Source: Flavobacteriaceae bacterium F08102
GTDB lineage: Bacteria; Bacteroidota; Bacteroidia; Flavobacteriales; Flavobacteriaceae
Direction: 5' to 3'
Assembly: GCA_023015935.1 (NCBI GenBank)
Contig: JALKAY010000003.1
Span: forward strand, 62,001 to 126,000
Length of the DNA: 64,000 bases
In this document: piece by piece, positions 41,614 to 51,295 of the stretch
Numbering within the stretch: the stretch's first letter is position 1
Layout: every line of letters begins with the position of its first letter
Notes under the pieces: generated by a model
Told to the model about the DNA's origin: nothing
Databases searched by the model: none
The model's input: only the letters and a program-made list of their open reading frames with translations
Translations under genes and position numbers: made by a program

Positions 41614-43443
41614 TTAATGGTCAAATTTAAGTTGAATTTCATCAAAAGAAAGTGTAAAAAAAGTTTTCTTTCCAAAGGGAGAATAGGATGGCTCTTTACA
41701 TGAAAACAAGCCTTCTACAATTTCTTCTTGTTCAGCTGGATTGAGTTTGGTGCCATTTTTTATGGCAAAACTTTTGGCAATACTTTTGACCATGGTATCA
41801 AGCTGGCTGAAATTAGTTTCGGGGACTTGATTTTTTATGGATTCAAATAACTCTTCGAACATCTGTTTTAAATCTCCTTGTTTCATATTAACAGGAATAC
41901 CGGTAAGTACGATAGACTCTTCTGAAATTGATCCAAATTGAAATCCTAGACTTTCTAGTTCTTCTTGAATCTCTTCACAAAGAGCGAGTTCAGGGCGACT
42001 AAAAGGTAAATTTAAGGGGAACAATAACTGTTGACTACTGCTGTTGTCTAGGGTCATTTTTGTTAATAAATCCTCGTAAAGTATTCGCTGATGGGCTAGA
42101 TTTTGATTGATGAAAACTACACCCGACTTAATAACACTTACAATGTATTTTCTGCGTACTTGATACGTTTTTGCTTGTACCGTATCTTCTTGTGTGTCAA
42201 AGAGACTTTGGTTCACTTCTTCAGCTTCTACCTCAATTTGTGACAAAGGACTGGAGTCTGAATCAGATTGATTGTAAAGGGCTTCCCAACTGGCTTTTTG
42301 ATTTTTACTTGTGTTAGGGGAAATTTGAGGTGCTTTAAATGGATTAAACTGAGGGTCCACATTGATTTTAGGAGTTTCAGCCGTCGTTTTATCTTTATAG
42401 TGATAGGGAATATCGAGGTTTGCATCTTTATTGAAATCTAAGATAGGGGCAACATTGTATTGGCCTAAGCCGTGTTTAATGGTTGAACGTAAAATGGCGT
42501 ATAATGCCTGTTCATTGTCGAATTTGATTTCGGTTTTGGTAGGGTGGATGTTTATATCTATGGTATGAGGAGGGACTTCTAGATACAGAAAATAAGAAGG
42601 GTAATACCCCGGGGCTAATAGTTCGTCAAAGGCATTCATAACAGCATGGTGCAAATACCCATTTTTGATAAATCGATTATTGACAAAAAAGAATTGTTCA
42701 CCTCTTTTTTTCTTTGAAAATTCGGGTTTAGAGACAAAGCCTGAAATGTTTATAATATCCGTTTGCTCTTGAATAGGGACTAATTTTTCATTAATTTTTT
42801 TTCCAAAAACAGAGACAATACGTTGACGTAAATTGCTAGGCTCTAGTCTTAAAGATTCACTATCGTTATTGTAATAGGTAAAGGCAATACTCGGGTGAGT
42901 GAGTGATACGCGGTGGAATTCGTCGAGTATATGCCTCAATTCTACACTGTTTGATTTGAGAAAATTTCGTCGTGCTGGAATGTTAAAGAATAGATTTTTA
43001 ACGGCAATACTCGATCCCTTTGGGGTAGCAATGAATTCTTGGTAACTTATTTCATTCCCTGCAATTTTTATATGGGTTCCTAATTCTTGATTTTCGGGTT
43101 TTGTTTTTAATTCTACATGTGCAACTGCGGCAATCGAAGCTAGTGCTTCTCCGCGAAATCCTTTGGTTGTTAAATCAAATAAATCTTCGGCACTTTTTAT
43201 TTTGGATGTAGCGTGACGTTCAAAGGACAGTCGCGCGTCTGTTGCAGACATACCATGACCGTTGTCGATCACTTGAATTAAGGTTTTGCCAGCATCTTTA
43301 ATAAGTAATTTAATCTCAGTAGCACCGGCATCGATGGCATTTTCTAACAACTCTTTAACGACGGATGCAGGACGTTGAACAACTTCTCCTGCTGCAATTT
43401 GATTAGCTACATTGTCGGGTAACAGATGAATGATATCAGGCAT
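41614..43443 (-). CDS. mutL: DNA mismatch repair protein MutL (endonuclease motif degenerate)
   Basis: A GHKL ATPase (609 residues) coordinating mismatch repair. N-terminal motifs are intact: ELLENAIDAGATEI (residues 31-44), DNGHGM (60-65) and GFRGEALASIAAV (95-107). The C-terminal dimerisation domain aligns with endonuclease-type MutL, but the metal-binding motif DQHA(x)2E(x)4E is replaced by NQNLAHQRILYE (446-457), the ACR motif by AKSFAIKNG (556-564), and the Cys-Pro-His-Gly-Arg-Pro region by SPFGKKTFF (588-596). Thus the nicking activity is probably lost. The ATG overlaps the preceding gene's stop (TAATG). Confidence 0.95.
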   Translation of the reverse strand: MPDIIHLLPDNVANQIAAGEVVQRPASVVKELLENAIDAGATEIKLLIKDAGKTLIQVIDNGHGMSATDARLSFERHATSKIKSAEDLFDLTTKGFRGEALASIAAVAHVELKTKPENQELGTHIKIAGNEISYQEFIATPKGSSIAVKNLFFNIPARRNFLKSNSVELRHILDEFHRVSLTHPSIAFTYYNNDSESLRLEPSNLRQRIVSVFGKKINEKLVPIQEQTDIINISGFVSKPEFSKKKRGEQFFFVNNRFIKNGYLHHAVMNAFDELLAPGYYPSYFLYLEVPPHTIDINIHPTKTEIKFDNEQALYAILRSTIKHGLGQYNVAPILDFNKDANLDIPYHYKDKTTAETPKINVDPQFNPFKAPQISPNTSKNQKASWEALYNQSDSDSSPLSQIEVEAEEVNQSLFDTQEDTVQAKTYQVRRKYIVSVIKSGVVFINQNLAHQRILYEDLLTKMTLDNSSSQQLLFPLNLPFSRPELALCEEIQEELESLGFQFGSISEESIVLTGIPVNMKQGDLKQMFEELFESIKNQVPETNFSQLDTMVKSIAKSFAIKNGTKLNPAEQEEIVEGLFSCKEPSYSPFGKKTFFTLSFDEIQLKFDH

Positions 43444-43730
43444 TAAAACAAGGTGTGTAATTGGAATACGTATGCAGCAATTCCGACTAAAATGGCAATA
43501 ATTATTGCGAGTCGAATGGTAATGTTTTTGTCTGTGGAATTTTGCTTTTTACGTGTCCATTGCGATTTTAAATTATTTTTAGTAAAAACAATGTCAATAT
43601 CTTGGTCAGTGGCAGCTTCATTTGCATATTTTTGTTCTAATTGTGCAATTCTTTCTTTACGAGCATCGTAATATCTAGGTTTATAATCAAATACGTAATG
43701 TGATTTTTGTTTAAATAAGCTACCTAACAT
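43443..43730 (-). CDS. Small tail-anchored membrane protein between ribH and mutL
   Basis: A 95-residue protein: a basic, aromatic N-terminus (HYVFDYKPRYYDARKERI), a charged middle region and a single C-terminal transmembrane helix (LAIIIAILVGIAAYVFQL) with almost no residues beyond it. It is conserved in this position in Flavobacteria and frequently mislabelled riboflavin synthase subunit beta because of its neighbour ribH; no such domain is present. The topology suggests a tail-anchored cytoplasmic protein. Function unknown. Its stop codon overlaps the mutL start. Confidence 0.8.
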   Translation of the reverse strand: MLGSLFKQKSHYVFDYKPRYYDARKERIAQLEQKYANEAATDQDIDIVFTKNNLKSQWTRKKQNSTDKNITIRLAIIIAILVGIAAYVFQLHTLF

Positions 43731-43812
43731 AAGTACACAATTTAGAGATAAATCTCAAAGTTAATGAATAAATAAAAAATGGTCAAATATTGTTCTTAAA
43801 ACAATGTTAAAG

Positions 43813-44286
43813 CTACAATAAGCTTGCCATTTTTATCGCTGCAATAGCACATTCAACTCCCTTATTGCCTAAGTTTCCCCCAGATCTAGCAATAGATTGG
43901 CTTTTGTTCATGTCTGTTAAGACACAGAAAATGGTAGGGGTTGTGTATTGTAAGTTTAAATCTTTGATTCCTTGCGAAACAGCTTCACATACAAAATCGA
44001 AATGCTTTGTTTCACCTTGAATGACACAACCAATCGCAATGACTGCGTCAAACGTGTTTTTGTTCAATAGATGTTTAGCTCCGTAAATTAATTCAAAACT
44101 ACCAGGTACGTATAGTTTGGTGATATTTTCTTTGGCCACTCCATTCTCGAGTAGCGTTTTTTCTGCTCCTCGATAGAGGTTTTCTGTAATATCGGCATTC
44201 CATTCAGCAACAACAATGCCTATGCGTTTATCCTTTGCATCAGGTAATGCATTTTTATCGTAGGCTGAAAGATTCGTTGTTGCCAT
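43813..44286 (-). CDS. ribH: 6,7-dimethyl-8-ribityllumazine synthase
   Basis: RibH condenses the ribulose-derived four-carbon phosphate with the aminopyrimidine to make the riboflavin precursor. The 157-residue length is standard. Family motifs are clear: IGIVVAEWNADIT (substrate Trp), YVPGSFELIYGAKHLL, IGCVIQGETKHFDFVCEAV (active-site His) and NLGNKGVECAIAAIKMA. It lies 5 bp after the TPR gene. Other riboflavin genes are not in the window. Confidence 0.97.
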   Translation of the reverse strand: MATTNLSAYDKNALPDAKDKRIGIVVAEWNADITENLYRGAEKTLLENGVAKENITKLYVPGSFELIYGAKHLLNKNTFDAVIAIGCVIQGETKHFDFVCEAVSQGIKDLNLQYTTPTIFCVLTDMNKSQSIARSGGNLGNKGVECAIAAIKMASLL

Positions 44287-44291
44287 CTCTG

Positions 44292-45053
44292 TTATTCTTG
44301 CGCGAGTTTCGCTCTATTGATGTAAGCATCAATTTTAAGCCCCTCATCAGAGGTTGGATATTCTTCCTTAATCCGTTTAAACAATTTAGTAGCTTTTGCG
44401 TAGTCTTTTGTGTTTAAGGCTAAAATTCCAGCTTTAAATAAATAAAAAGGCGACGTTAAGTCATTTTTTTGAAAATTCGCTGCGTCGATATAATTCTCAA
44501 TAGCCTCTTCTGGTTGATTTATCTGGGCAAAAGCATCTCCAATATTCCCCTTAGCTAAGGCTCCTAGAATTTCATCATCTGTAGAGAAATCATTTAACTG
44601 GATAATTGCATTTTCATAATCGCTTATTCTTAAATAAGAAATTCCAGCCATGTATTTGGCTAAATTACCTGCATCTGTACCGCCGTAATTCTCTATAATG
44701 TCAATTAATCCATATTTACCATCAGCTCCGTTCAAGGCTAAATTAAAAAGTGAATCAGCCGCAACGGCGCCTTGTTCAGCTTGATCAAAAAAAGTTTTTG
44801 GGTAAGCTAATTCGTCTGCAGCTTCCTTTTCTTTAGGTGCTGTAACGAACTTGTCATAGGCGAAATAAGCCAATATCAAGCCGCCAACCACCAACAAAGC
44901 AGTAAACAAGGATTTGCTGTTACGCTCAACCCATTGTTCTGATTTTGATGCAGTTTCGTCTAAAGTGTTAAATACCTCAGCCGTTGTGCTGTGTTCTTCT
45001 TGTGTTAATTTTTCTTTTGAAGGTTTACTTCCTTTTTTCTTATAAGTCGCCAT
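44292..45053 (-). CDS. Membrane-anchored TPR protein, YfgM-like
   Basis: A 253-residue protein with a charged cytoplasmic N-terminus (MATYKKKGSKPSKEKLTQEE), a single transmembrane helix (residues about 46-66, SLFTALLVVGGLILAYFAYD) and an extracytoplasmic region of about four to five TPR-like helical pairs (YMAGISYLRISDYENAIIQL; LFKAGILALNTKDYAKATKL). The layout recalls YfgM, which links the Sec translocon to periplasmic chaperones, but sequence alone does not prove it. First gene of the ribH-mutL-rhomboid operon, with a -7 box just upstream. Divergent from recF. Confidence 0.88.
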   Translation of the reverse strand: MATYKKKGSKPSKEKLTQEEHSTTAEVFNTLDETASKSEQWVERNSKSLFTALLVVGGLILAYFAYDKFVTAPKEKEAADELAYPKTFFDQAEQGAVAADSLFNLALNGADGKYGLIDIIENYGGTDAGNLAKYMAGISYLRISDYENAIIQLNDFSTDDEILGALAKGNIGDAFAQINQPEEAIENYIDAANFQKNDLTSPFYLFKAGILALNTKDYAKATKLFKRIKEEYPTSDEGLKIDAYINRAKLAQE

Positions 45054-45077
45054 GTTACTGTCAAAAAATTATGAGCG

Positions 45078-45085
45078 CAAAAATA
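45078..45085 (-). promoter_or_regulatory. -7 element of the TPR-ribH-mutL operon
   Basis: Minus strand reads TATTTTTG, an exact TAnnTTTG match, about 25 bp before the ATG of the TPR gene. Confidence 0.6.
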
Positions 45086-45158
45086 AGATATTTTATTGAA
45101 TATAAATCTCAATTATTGAGCTAAATTTCGTTTTTTTGTGGATATGCCGAAGAATGAT

Positions 45159-46238
45159 ATGTATCTAGAAAAAATCACCCTACTGAATTACAAAAATTTT
45201 GACTCAATTTCGTTCGATTTTATCAATGAGATAAATTGCTTTGTCGGAAACAATGGTGTAGGTAAAACCAATGTTTTGGATGCGATATATCACTTAGCCT
45301 TTACGAGAGGGTATTTTAATAGTGTAACTACGCAGAATATTCAACACGACAAAGATTTTTTTATGATTGAAGGCGTGTTTGACTTGAATGGGCGGACATC
45401 TACGGTAAGTTGTAGTTTTAAAAAAGGGCAAAAAAAGATCGTTAAATTAAACGATAAAATATATGATAAACTATCTGAACATATTGGGTTAATTCCTTTA
45501 GTAATTATATCTCCTAATGATACGAATTTGATTTTAGAAGGGAGTGAGGTTCGGCGAAAATTTTTAGATGGGGTGATTGCGCAGTCGGATAAAGGCTATA
45601 TGGCCGACTTAATTGCTTATGCAAAAACACTTTCTCAACGCAACGCACTGTTAAAATATTTTGCAGCGAATCATACGTTTGATATGCTCAATCTAAATAT
45701 TTACAATGATCAATTGGTTGCTATTGGCGTTCGAATTTTTACAAAACGACAAGCTTTTTGTGAAGAATTTTTGCCTATTTTTAAGAAGCGGTATCAGCAA
45801 ATTAGTGGGCGACAAGAATCGATTAATTTAGCGTATAAAAGCCAATTAAAAGAGGGGAATTTTGCTACCTTATTGGCGGAGCGTTTAGAGCGAGATCGAT
45901 TGTTACAGTACACCACTGTTGGTGTTCATAAAGATGATTTGATTTTCTCTATCGATGGGTATCCTATAAAGAAATATGGCTCACAAGGGCAGCAAAAAAC
46001 CTATTTAATTGCTTTAAAATTGGCTGAATTTGATTTTCTTAAACAGCAGTCCAATGTAAAGCCAATCTTGTTATTAGACGATATTTTTGATAAATTAGAT
46101 GCACAACGCGTAACCGAAATTATTAATTTGGTTAACGATGAGAATTTTGGGCAAATTTTTATTACAGATACGCATGCAGATCGTACGGAGAAGGCGATTA
46201 AGGAAATAAGTCAACGATATAAAATGTTTCAATTGTAA
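45159..46238 (+). CDS. recF: DNA replication/repair protein RecF
   Basis: An SMC-like ATPase that loads RecA onto gapped DNA with RecO and RecR. The 359-residue protein begins [14 protein letters not shown], the canonical RecF N-terminus; Walker [12 protein letters not shown], the signature around [14 protein letters not shown] and later [12 protein letters not shown], and Walker [14 protein letters not shown] are all seen. Upstream starts at 45138 (GTG) and 45144 (ATG) would add unneeded residues. It is followed 3 bp later by the DUF721/DciA gene. Confidence 0.96.
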   Translation: MYLEKITLLNYKNFDSISFDFINEINCFVGNNGVGKTNVLDAIYHLAFTRGYFNSVTTQNIQHDKDFFMIEGVFDLNGRTSTVSCSFKKGQKKIVKLNDKIYDKLSEHIGLIPLVIISPNDTNLILEGSEVRRKFLDGVIAQSDKGYMADLIAYAKTLSQRNALLKYFAANHTFDMLNLNIYNDQLVAIGVRIFTKRQAFCEEFLPIFKKRYQQISGRQESINLAYKSQLKEGNFATLLAERLERDRLLQYTTVGVHKDDLIFSIDGYPIKKYGSQGQQKTYLIALKLAEFDFLKQQSNVKPILLLDDIFDKLDAQRVTEIINLVNDENFGQIFITDTHADRTEKAIKEISQRYKMFQL

Positions 46239-46241
46239 ACT

Positions 46242-46541
46242 ATGACCGATAAAAAGCACGACGGATTCAATGATATTGGATCTCTATTGAAAAAAACGCT
46301 TAAAGCCCATCATTTACAAAAAGGCTTAGATGTGGTTCAAATCAAAAAAGCATGGGTTTCAGTGATGGGGCAGGGGGTGGCAACCTATACAAAGTCGATT
46401 GAATTTGAACGAGGTGTATTAACAGTAGCCTTGAGTTCATCCGTACTGCGAGAAGAACTGAGTTATGGGGTTGAAAAGATGGTACTTATCCTAAATGAAC
46501 ACTTGGAGCAGCCGCTAATAAAAAAAATCAAACTAAGTTAG
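46242..46541 (+). CDS. DUF721 / DciA-like protein
   Basis: A 99-residue protein with the DUF721 pattern: LDVVQIKKAWVSVMGQGVAT followed by a beta-rich half (FERGVLTVALSSSVLREELSYG). DUF721 includes DciA, the replicative helicase loader found in bacteria lacking DnaC/DnaI; this member has only the core domain. Its position 3 bp after recF fits a role at replication forks. The specific DciA function is likely but not proven for the Bacteroidetes branch. Confidence 0.87.
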   Translation: MTDKKHDGFNDIGSLLKKTLKAHHLQKGLDVVQIKKAWVSVMGQGVATYTKSIEFERGVLTVALSSSVLREELSYGVEKMVLILNEHLEQPLIKKIKLS

Positions 46542-46557
46542 GTTATCAGATTATTTG

Positions 46558-46565
46558 TATATTTG
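46558..46565 (+). promoter_or_regulatory. -7 element of the giant ASH-repeat gene
   Basis: TATATTTG matches TAnnTTTG and lies 44 bp before the ATG at 46609. It overlaps the farther upstream frame start at 46555, which argues against that start. No -33 TTG at the right distance. Confidence 0.5.
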
Positions 46566-46608
46566 TCCAATTAAGAAAAAGTTAGGAAAAAGGGAAAAAA
46601 TATACAAT

Positions 46609-49600
46609 ATGATGAAAAAATTACTATGTACTGTGGTAATTCTATTTACGTTTATAGGATTTGCTACTGCCCAAGAAGAGATTAATGTGCAAGGAAATGG
46701 CATTTCGATTATAGGAGATGGCACAAATGTGCCTAACGTTGGTGATGGAACAGATTTTGGGCAAGTTGTAGCTGGTACATCTTCTGTAGAGGTTTTCTTT
46801 ACCATAGAGAATGTTGGAACGGCGCCGTTAACTATTACCTCATCGGTAATTGTAAGTAGTGGGGATTTTAAAGTTACTACCCTACCTTCTTCTCCAATTG
46901 CGGCAGGAAGTTCTTCCATTGTAGGTGTTACTTTTGATGCACCGCTTATTCCTGGTATATATACGGGACAGCTTGGAATTGTTAATAGTGATGCAGATGA
47001 AAATTTTTATACGGTTAATATTACTGCGGAAAGTATTGCAGTACCAGGGCCAGAAATTAATATAAAAGGAAATGGTTTTTCGATTGTAGGAGATGGTACA
47101 AATTCTCCGAATGTTGGAGATGGAACAGATTTTGGCTTGGTGGATAAGGGGACCTCTTCGACCGAACATTTTTTTGTTATTGAGAATACCGGAACATCCA
47201 ACCTAACGATTACATCTGCGGTAATAACCGGAAGTGGAAACTTCACCGTAAGTACACCTCCTGCAACTACCGTTGCAGCAGGGAGTTCGACTACTTTTGG
47301 TGTGACGTTTAATGCACCTCCTACGGCAGGTGTTTATGCAGGTGCAATTTTAGTAGTGAATGATGATACTGATGAAAATTCTTATGAAATTAATATTTCG
47401 GGTACAAGTGCTGAACCTGCTATTCAGGAAATTGACATAACAGGAAATGGAAATCCAATTACTGATGGAGATACTGTCATTAGTGTTTCTAATGATACCG
47501 ATTTTGGTACTGTCGCCCTTGGGTCTACCGTAACGCATACGTTTACCGTTACCAATACGGGAACTGACAATTTGTTTGTTCAACTTCCAATAAAGAATGA
47601 TTTGGGGGATGGAGTTGATGATTGGATCGTTACAGATGCTTATGCTTTCCCGCTTCCACCTGGTGCATCGGGAACTATTGACATAGAATTTACCCCTACC
47701 TCTGAAGGATTTCAACAGATTGAAATTTCTATAGCTAATAATGATTCAGATGAAAATCCTTTTACATTTTATGTAGGTGGTACAGGACAAACTCCAGAAA
47801 TAGAAATTCTAGGAAATGCCACCGAGATTATTGATGGTCAAACAACGACGTCAATTACTGATGACACTGATTTTGGAACAACAACTGTTGGAACTCCTGT
47901 AGTACGTACATTTACGGTTAATAATACGGGTTCTGGGGATTTATATTTAAATACGCCAAGTTTTACAGATTTAGGCGGTGGTATTTCCGATTGGGCAACT
48001 ACAGCGCCTTCAATTTTAGTTATTCCAACAGGAACCACCACGTTTGACGTTACCTTTACACCAAGCACAGTGGGAGTACAAACTGTTGAATTTACCTTGT
48101 CAAACAATGATCTTGATGAAAATCCATATACTTTTTACCTATCTGGAGAGGGGATTTTGAACGAACCAGAAATGAATGTTGTGGGTAACGGAATAGCTAT
48201 TGTAAGTGGTGATGTGACGCCCGATGTGGCAGATGATACGGATTTTGGGCAGGCTGACTTGAGTTCAGGGATAGTGACACATACCTTTACTATTGAAAAT
48301 ACAGGTCCACTTGAGCTTAACTTGACAGGAGGAAGCCCTTATGTAACTATTGGCGGGGCAGATGCTTCAGAGTTTAGTCTTACGGCGGTGCCCAGTTCAC
48401 CAATTGCATCAGCAAATTCAACTACCTTTAATGTTACTTTTAATCCAACTTCACTTGGGGTAAAAGTGGCGACAATTTCTATTGCTAATGATGATACGGA
48501 TGAAAATCCATACACCTTTGATATACAAGGAGAAGGAATCGATGCCAATGCAGCTTCACCGCTCTTAATTACACAGTACTATGAAGGGATTGGAGCTAAT
48601 GATCAATGGATAGAAGTAACCAATGTATCTAATTCAACCGTGTTGGCTGGATCCTATTATTTGGCCTTATATACTGACTTTTTTGCGATTGATGGTATTA
48701 TTGATACAACTGCACCTAATCAAAGTATTTCAATCGGTACGTTGGCTCCTGGTGAAGTAGCCTTGTATCGTAATCCATCAGCGGTTACCCCTGGACCTGC
48801 TTTTCTAGGTACTCCAGCGATATCTGAAACAACGAATGTGTGTACCTTTGATGGAGATGATGTGATTTTAATTTCGTCAACAAATGGACTAAATGCCTAT
48901 AATAATAGAATTGATATTATGGGGGTTGTTGGTCCTTCAACGGGTTCAACACCTGATTGGGGAGTAGATACTGCCTTTATCAAAGGATGTGGTACAACCG
49001 AAAGTCCTTCAACGGTTTTTGATGCTACAGTAAATGCACCTACAGATGTGGATGTGAATGACTATATTAAATTGAGCTTAGATGAAGTAAACAATGCGTT
49101 GCCAGATACGAATATTCAATTGGGAACACAAGGAGTAGGACCCACCGAGTGGACGACTACGTGGAGCAATAAAACTCCAGATAGAACGAGAAACGTAATA
49201 ATCAGTGGAACGTATAATGCAAGTGATGGGGATATTATTAGTTGTGATATGACTATTACCGGAAATTTGAATTTTGATTCTGGTACAACGAATTATGTAG
49301 AGGTTGATGGAGATTTAAATATTGTAGGTACTTTTACTATTGGTGATACAGAATCCTTATATATGGGAACTGCAAATCAGGATGCTGTAATTTCAGGCGT
49401 TATAACAAAATATGAAACTACCACACAACTCAATGAGTATGACTTTACTTATTGGGGAACTCCAGTAGCCAATGCAGCAATATCATCTGTATTCGCAGGA
49501 ACTAGTCTTGGAGATGTGTATTATTGGGCAGCAGCAGAACCAAATGTTATAGAACATGGAGGTGAAGAAACCATTGGGGAATGGATTGTTGCCACTGGAA

Positions 49601-50805
49601 CAATGATTCCTGGAAATGGTTATATTGCCTTAGGCCCTCAAGGAGGAACTTATCCGCTGTTTCAAACCGTAGCTTTTACTGGGAAACCTAATAATGGTAC
49701 GGTAAGTTTATCAGGAGCACCACATATGGTAGATACCTTAGAAGATGGGAATGAAGAGACTGATTATAATCTTGTTGGGAATCCGTATCCATCTGCAATC
49801 AGTGCCGATGAATTTTTGTCAACCAATAACGTGTTCTTGGATGAAACAATTTGGTTTTGGACCCATACTACGCCAAATAATTTGAGTACCGAAGACTCTC
49901 AGTATGCTGCTAGTGACTATGCTGCTTATAATTATACGGGGGGCGTTGGTTCTGGATATGGTTCAGATTCTGGAAGTGATGTGCCAGATGGAACTATTGC
50001 CTCTGGACAAGGTTTCTTAGTGAAAGTAATTAATATTGATCCAATTGCCAAGTTTACCAATAAAATGAGAATTCGTAATCAAACAGGGCAATTCTTTAGA
50101 GGAACTAATGAAAAAGGTCAACAAAGTGAAAAGGATAGAATTTGGTTAAACGTACAGAGTAAAACCGGTGGTGCTGCAAGTGAGATGTTAATAGGTTTTA
50201 TGGATAATGCAACGGACGGTTTTGACAAAGGATATGATGGTACAAAAAATGGAGCTGGATGGATTTCTATTTATGGAACCGTAGATGAAAAGAAATTGTC
50301 GATTGAAGGCTTACCTGCTTTTAGTGAAGATAAGGTAGTTCCAATTGGTTTTGATACCTATATTGATGAAACGATGACCTACGTAATTGATATTAAAAAC
50401 ATGGAAGGAGCCTTAGCGGAAAGTGATGTATATTTGGTAGATAATGAATTAAATAAAGTACATGATTTAAAACAAGCTCCATATGAATTTACTATGGATG
50501 GTTCTGAATTTAACCCAACGAGATTCTCTTTGAAATTCACGAAAGGAACCTTAGGAGTTGACGATGAGAATTTGTCTAAAGATTTTGTGGTAATTAATAA
50601 AGACAATGCTTTTGAATTGCGTTCGAATTCGGTAGTAAACAACCTTAAGGTATATGACGTGCTTGGAAGATTGTTAATGGAAACAACCCCAAAACAAAGT
50701 ACATTTGAAGTAAATACATCCTCAATTAAAAAGGGAACGGTATTGATTTTATTAGCTACGTTTGATAATGGATTAGAAATTAGCAAAAAAGCGATTAAAT
50801 ATTAA
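46609..50805 (+). CDS. Giant secreted protein with five ASH-type (choice-of-anchor D) repeats, lamin-tail domain and T9SS sorting domain
   Basis: 1398 residues. After a signal peptide (MKKLLCTVVILFTFIGFATAQ, counted from the second ATG) come five tandem ASH/choice-of-anchor D repeats starting at bases 46681, 47056, 47431, 47800 and 48172 (periods 375, 375, 369, 372 bp), each with a GNG...DGT...DTDFG start and an NDDxDENPYTF end. Next is a lamin-tail-type domain (LLITQYYEGIGANDQWIEVT), a large region about 840-1270 with an NPYPSAIS motif, and a C-terminal T9SS sorting domain (NNLKVYDVLGRLLME). It is a surface protein, probably adhesive or structural; no catalytic site recognised. Strong terminator follows. 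Confidence 0.88.
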   Translation: MMKKLLCTVVILFTFIGFATAQEEINVQGNGISIIGDGTNVPNVGDGTDFGQVVAGTSSVEVFFTIENVGTAPLTITSSVIVSSGDFKVTTLPSSPIAAGSSSIVGVTFDAPLIPGIYTGQLGIVNSDADENFYTVNITAESIAVPGPEINIKGNGFSIVGDGTNSPNVGDGTDFGLVDKGTSSTEHFFVIENTGTSNLTITSAVITGSGNFTVSTPPATTVAAGSSTTFGVTFNAPPTAGVYAGAILVVNDDTDENSYEINISGTSAEPAIQEIDITGNGNPITDGDTVISVSNDTDFGTVALGSTVTHTFTVTNTGTDNLFVQLPIKNDLGDGVDDWIVTDAYAFPLPPGASGTIDIEFTPTSEGFQQIEISIANNDSDENPFTFYVGGTGQTPEIEILGNATEIIDGQTTTSITDDTDFGTTTVGTPVVRTFTVNNTGSGDLYLNTPSFTDLGGGISDWATTAPSILVIPTGTTTFDVTFTPSTVGVQTVEFTLSNNDLDENPYTFYLSGEGILNEPEMNVVGNGIAIVSGDVTPDVADDTDFGQADLSSGIVTHTFTIENTGPLELNLTGGSPYVTIGGADASEFSLTAVPSSPIASANSTTFNVTFNPTSLGVKVATISIANDDTDENPYTFDIQGEGIDANAASPLLITQYYEGIGANDQWIEVTNVSNSTVLAGSYYLALYTDFFAIDGIIDTTAPNQSISIGTLAPGEVALYRNPSAVTPGPAFLGTPAISETTNVCTFDGDDVILISSTNGLNAYNNRIDIMGVVGPSTGSTPDWGVDTAFIKGCGTTESPSTVFDATVNAPTDVDVNDYIKLSLDEVNNALPDTNIQLGTQGVGPTEWTTTWSNKTPDRTRNVIISGTYNASDGDIISCDMTITGNLNFDSGTTNYVEVDGDLNIVGTFTIGDTESLYMGTANQDAVISGVITKYETTTQLNEYDFTYWGTPVANAAISSVFAGTSLGDVYYWAAAEPNVIEHGGEETIGEWIVATGTMIPGNGYIALGPQGGTYPLFQTVAFTGKPNNGTVSLSGAPHMVDTLEDGNEETDYNLVGNPYPSAISADEFLSTNNVFLDETIWFWTHTTPNNLSTEDSQYAASDYAAYNYTGGVGSGYGSDSGSDVPDGTIASGQGFLVKVINIDPIAKFTNKMRIRNQTGQFFRGTNEKGQQSEKDRIWLNVQSKTGGAASEMLIGFMDNATDGFDKGYDGTKNGAGWISIYGTVDEKKLSIEGLPAFSEDKVVPIGFDTYIDETMTYVIDIKNMEGALAESDVYLVDNELNKVHDLKQAPYEFTMDGSEFNPTRFSLKFTKGTLGVDDENLSKDFVVINKDNAFELRSNSVVNNLKVYDVLGRLLMETTPKQSTFEVNTSSIKKGTVLILLATFDNGLEISKKAIKY

Positions 50806-50824
50806 CATCAATTAATATAGAGAC

Positions 50825-50860
50825 AAAAAAAAAGCCTAGTGAATTTCACTAGGCTTTTTT
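50825..50860. terminator. Bidirectional rho-independent terminator
   Basis: A stem of about 16 bp (AAAAAAGCCTAGTGAA with TTCACTAGGCTTTTTT) with a tiny loop, placed between the convergent giant-protein and ndk genes; A-run and T-run on opposite sides allow use by both. Confidence 0.9.
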
Positions 50861-50875
50861 ATAGGTGATGAGAAT

Positions 50876-51295
50876 TTAGAACATTTCGGTTCCTGAAAAA
50901 TGAAAAGCACTTTCAATAGCAGCATTTTCATCACTATCACTTCCGTGAATAGCATTCTCTCCAATAGAAGTTGCATAAAGTTTTCGAATGGTACCTTCTG
51001 CTGCTTCCGCTGGATTTGTCGCGCCAATTAAGGCTCTGAAGTCCTCTACTGCGTTTTCCTTTTCCAAGATTGCAGCTACAATGGGTCCGCGAGTCATATA
51101 CGCTACCAATTCGTCATAAAAAGGTCTCTCTTTATGTACTGCGTAAAACGCTTTCGCATCACGGGTTGTCATTTGAGTTAATTTCAAAGAAACTATTCTG
51201 AAACCGGCGGCATTTATTTTTTCTAAAATTGCTCCAATATTTCCTTTCTCAACCGAGTCAGGCTTTAGCATCGTAAATGTTCTGTTTGTTACCAT
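50876..51295 (-). CDS. ndk: Nucleoside diphosphate kinase
   Basis: A 139-residue NDK that balances nucleoside triphosphates by phosphotransfer through a histidine. The N-terminus [18 protein letters not shown] is canonical, and the catalytic His117 is in [14 protein letters not shown]. The first half ([18 protein letters not shown]) and the [18 protein letters not shown] loop fit the family. An ATG at 51322 would prefix nine residues and would leave less room for the -7 box at 51320, so 51295 is preferred. Confidence 0.96.
   Translation of the reverse strand: MVTNRTFTMLKPDSVEKGNIGAILEKINAAGFRIVSLKLTQMTTRDAKAFYAVHKERPFYDELVAYMTRGPIVAAILEKENAVEDFRALIGATNPAEAAEGTIRKLYATSIGENAIHGSDSDENAAIESAFHFSGTEMF

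Noticed and set aside
43443-43730. Riboflavin synthase beta subunit
   Set aside because: Adjacent ribH already encodes lumazine synthase; this small TM protein has none of its motifs.
46681-48540. Regular 370-bp repeats as CRISPR or satellite DNA
   Set aside because: They are in-frame protein repeats of ASH domains inside one open gene; the spacing is too long and the units too divergent for CRISPR.
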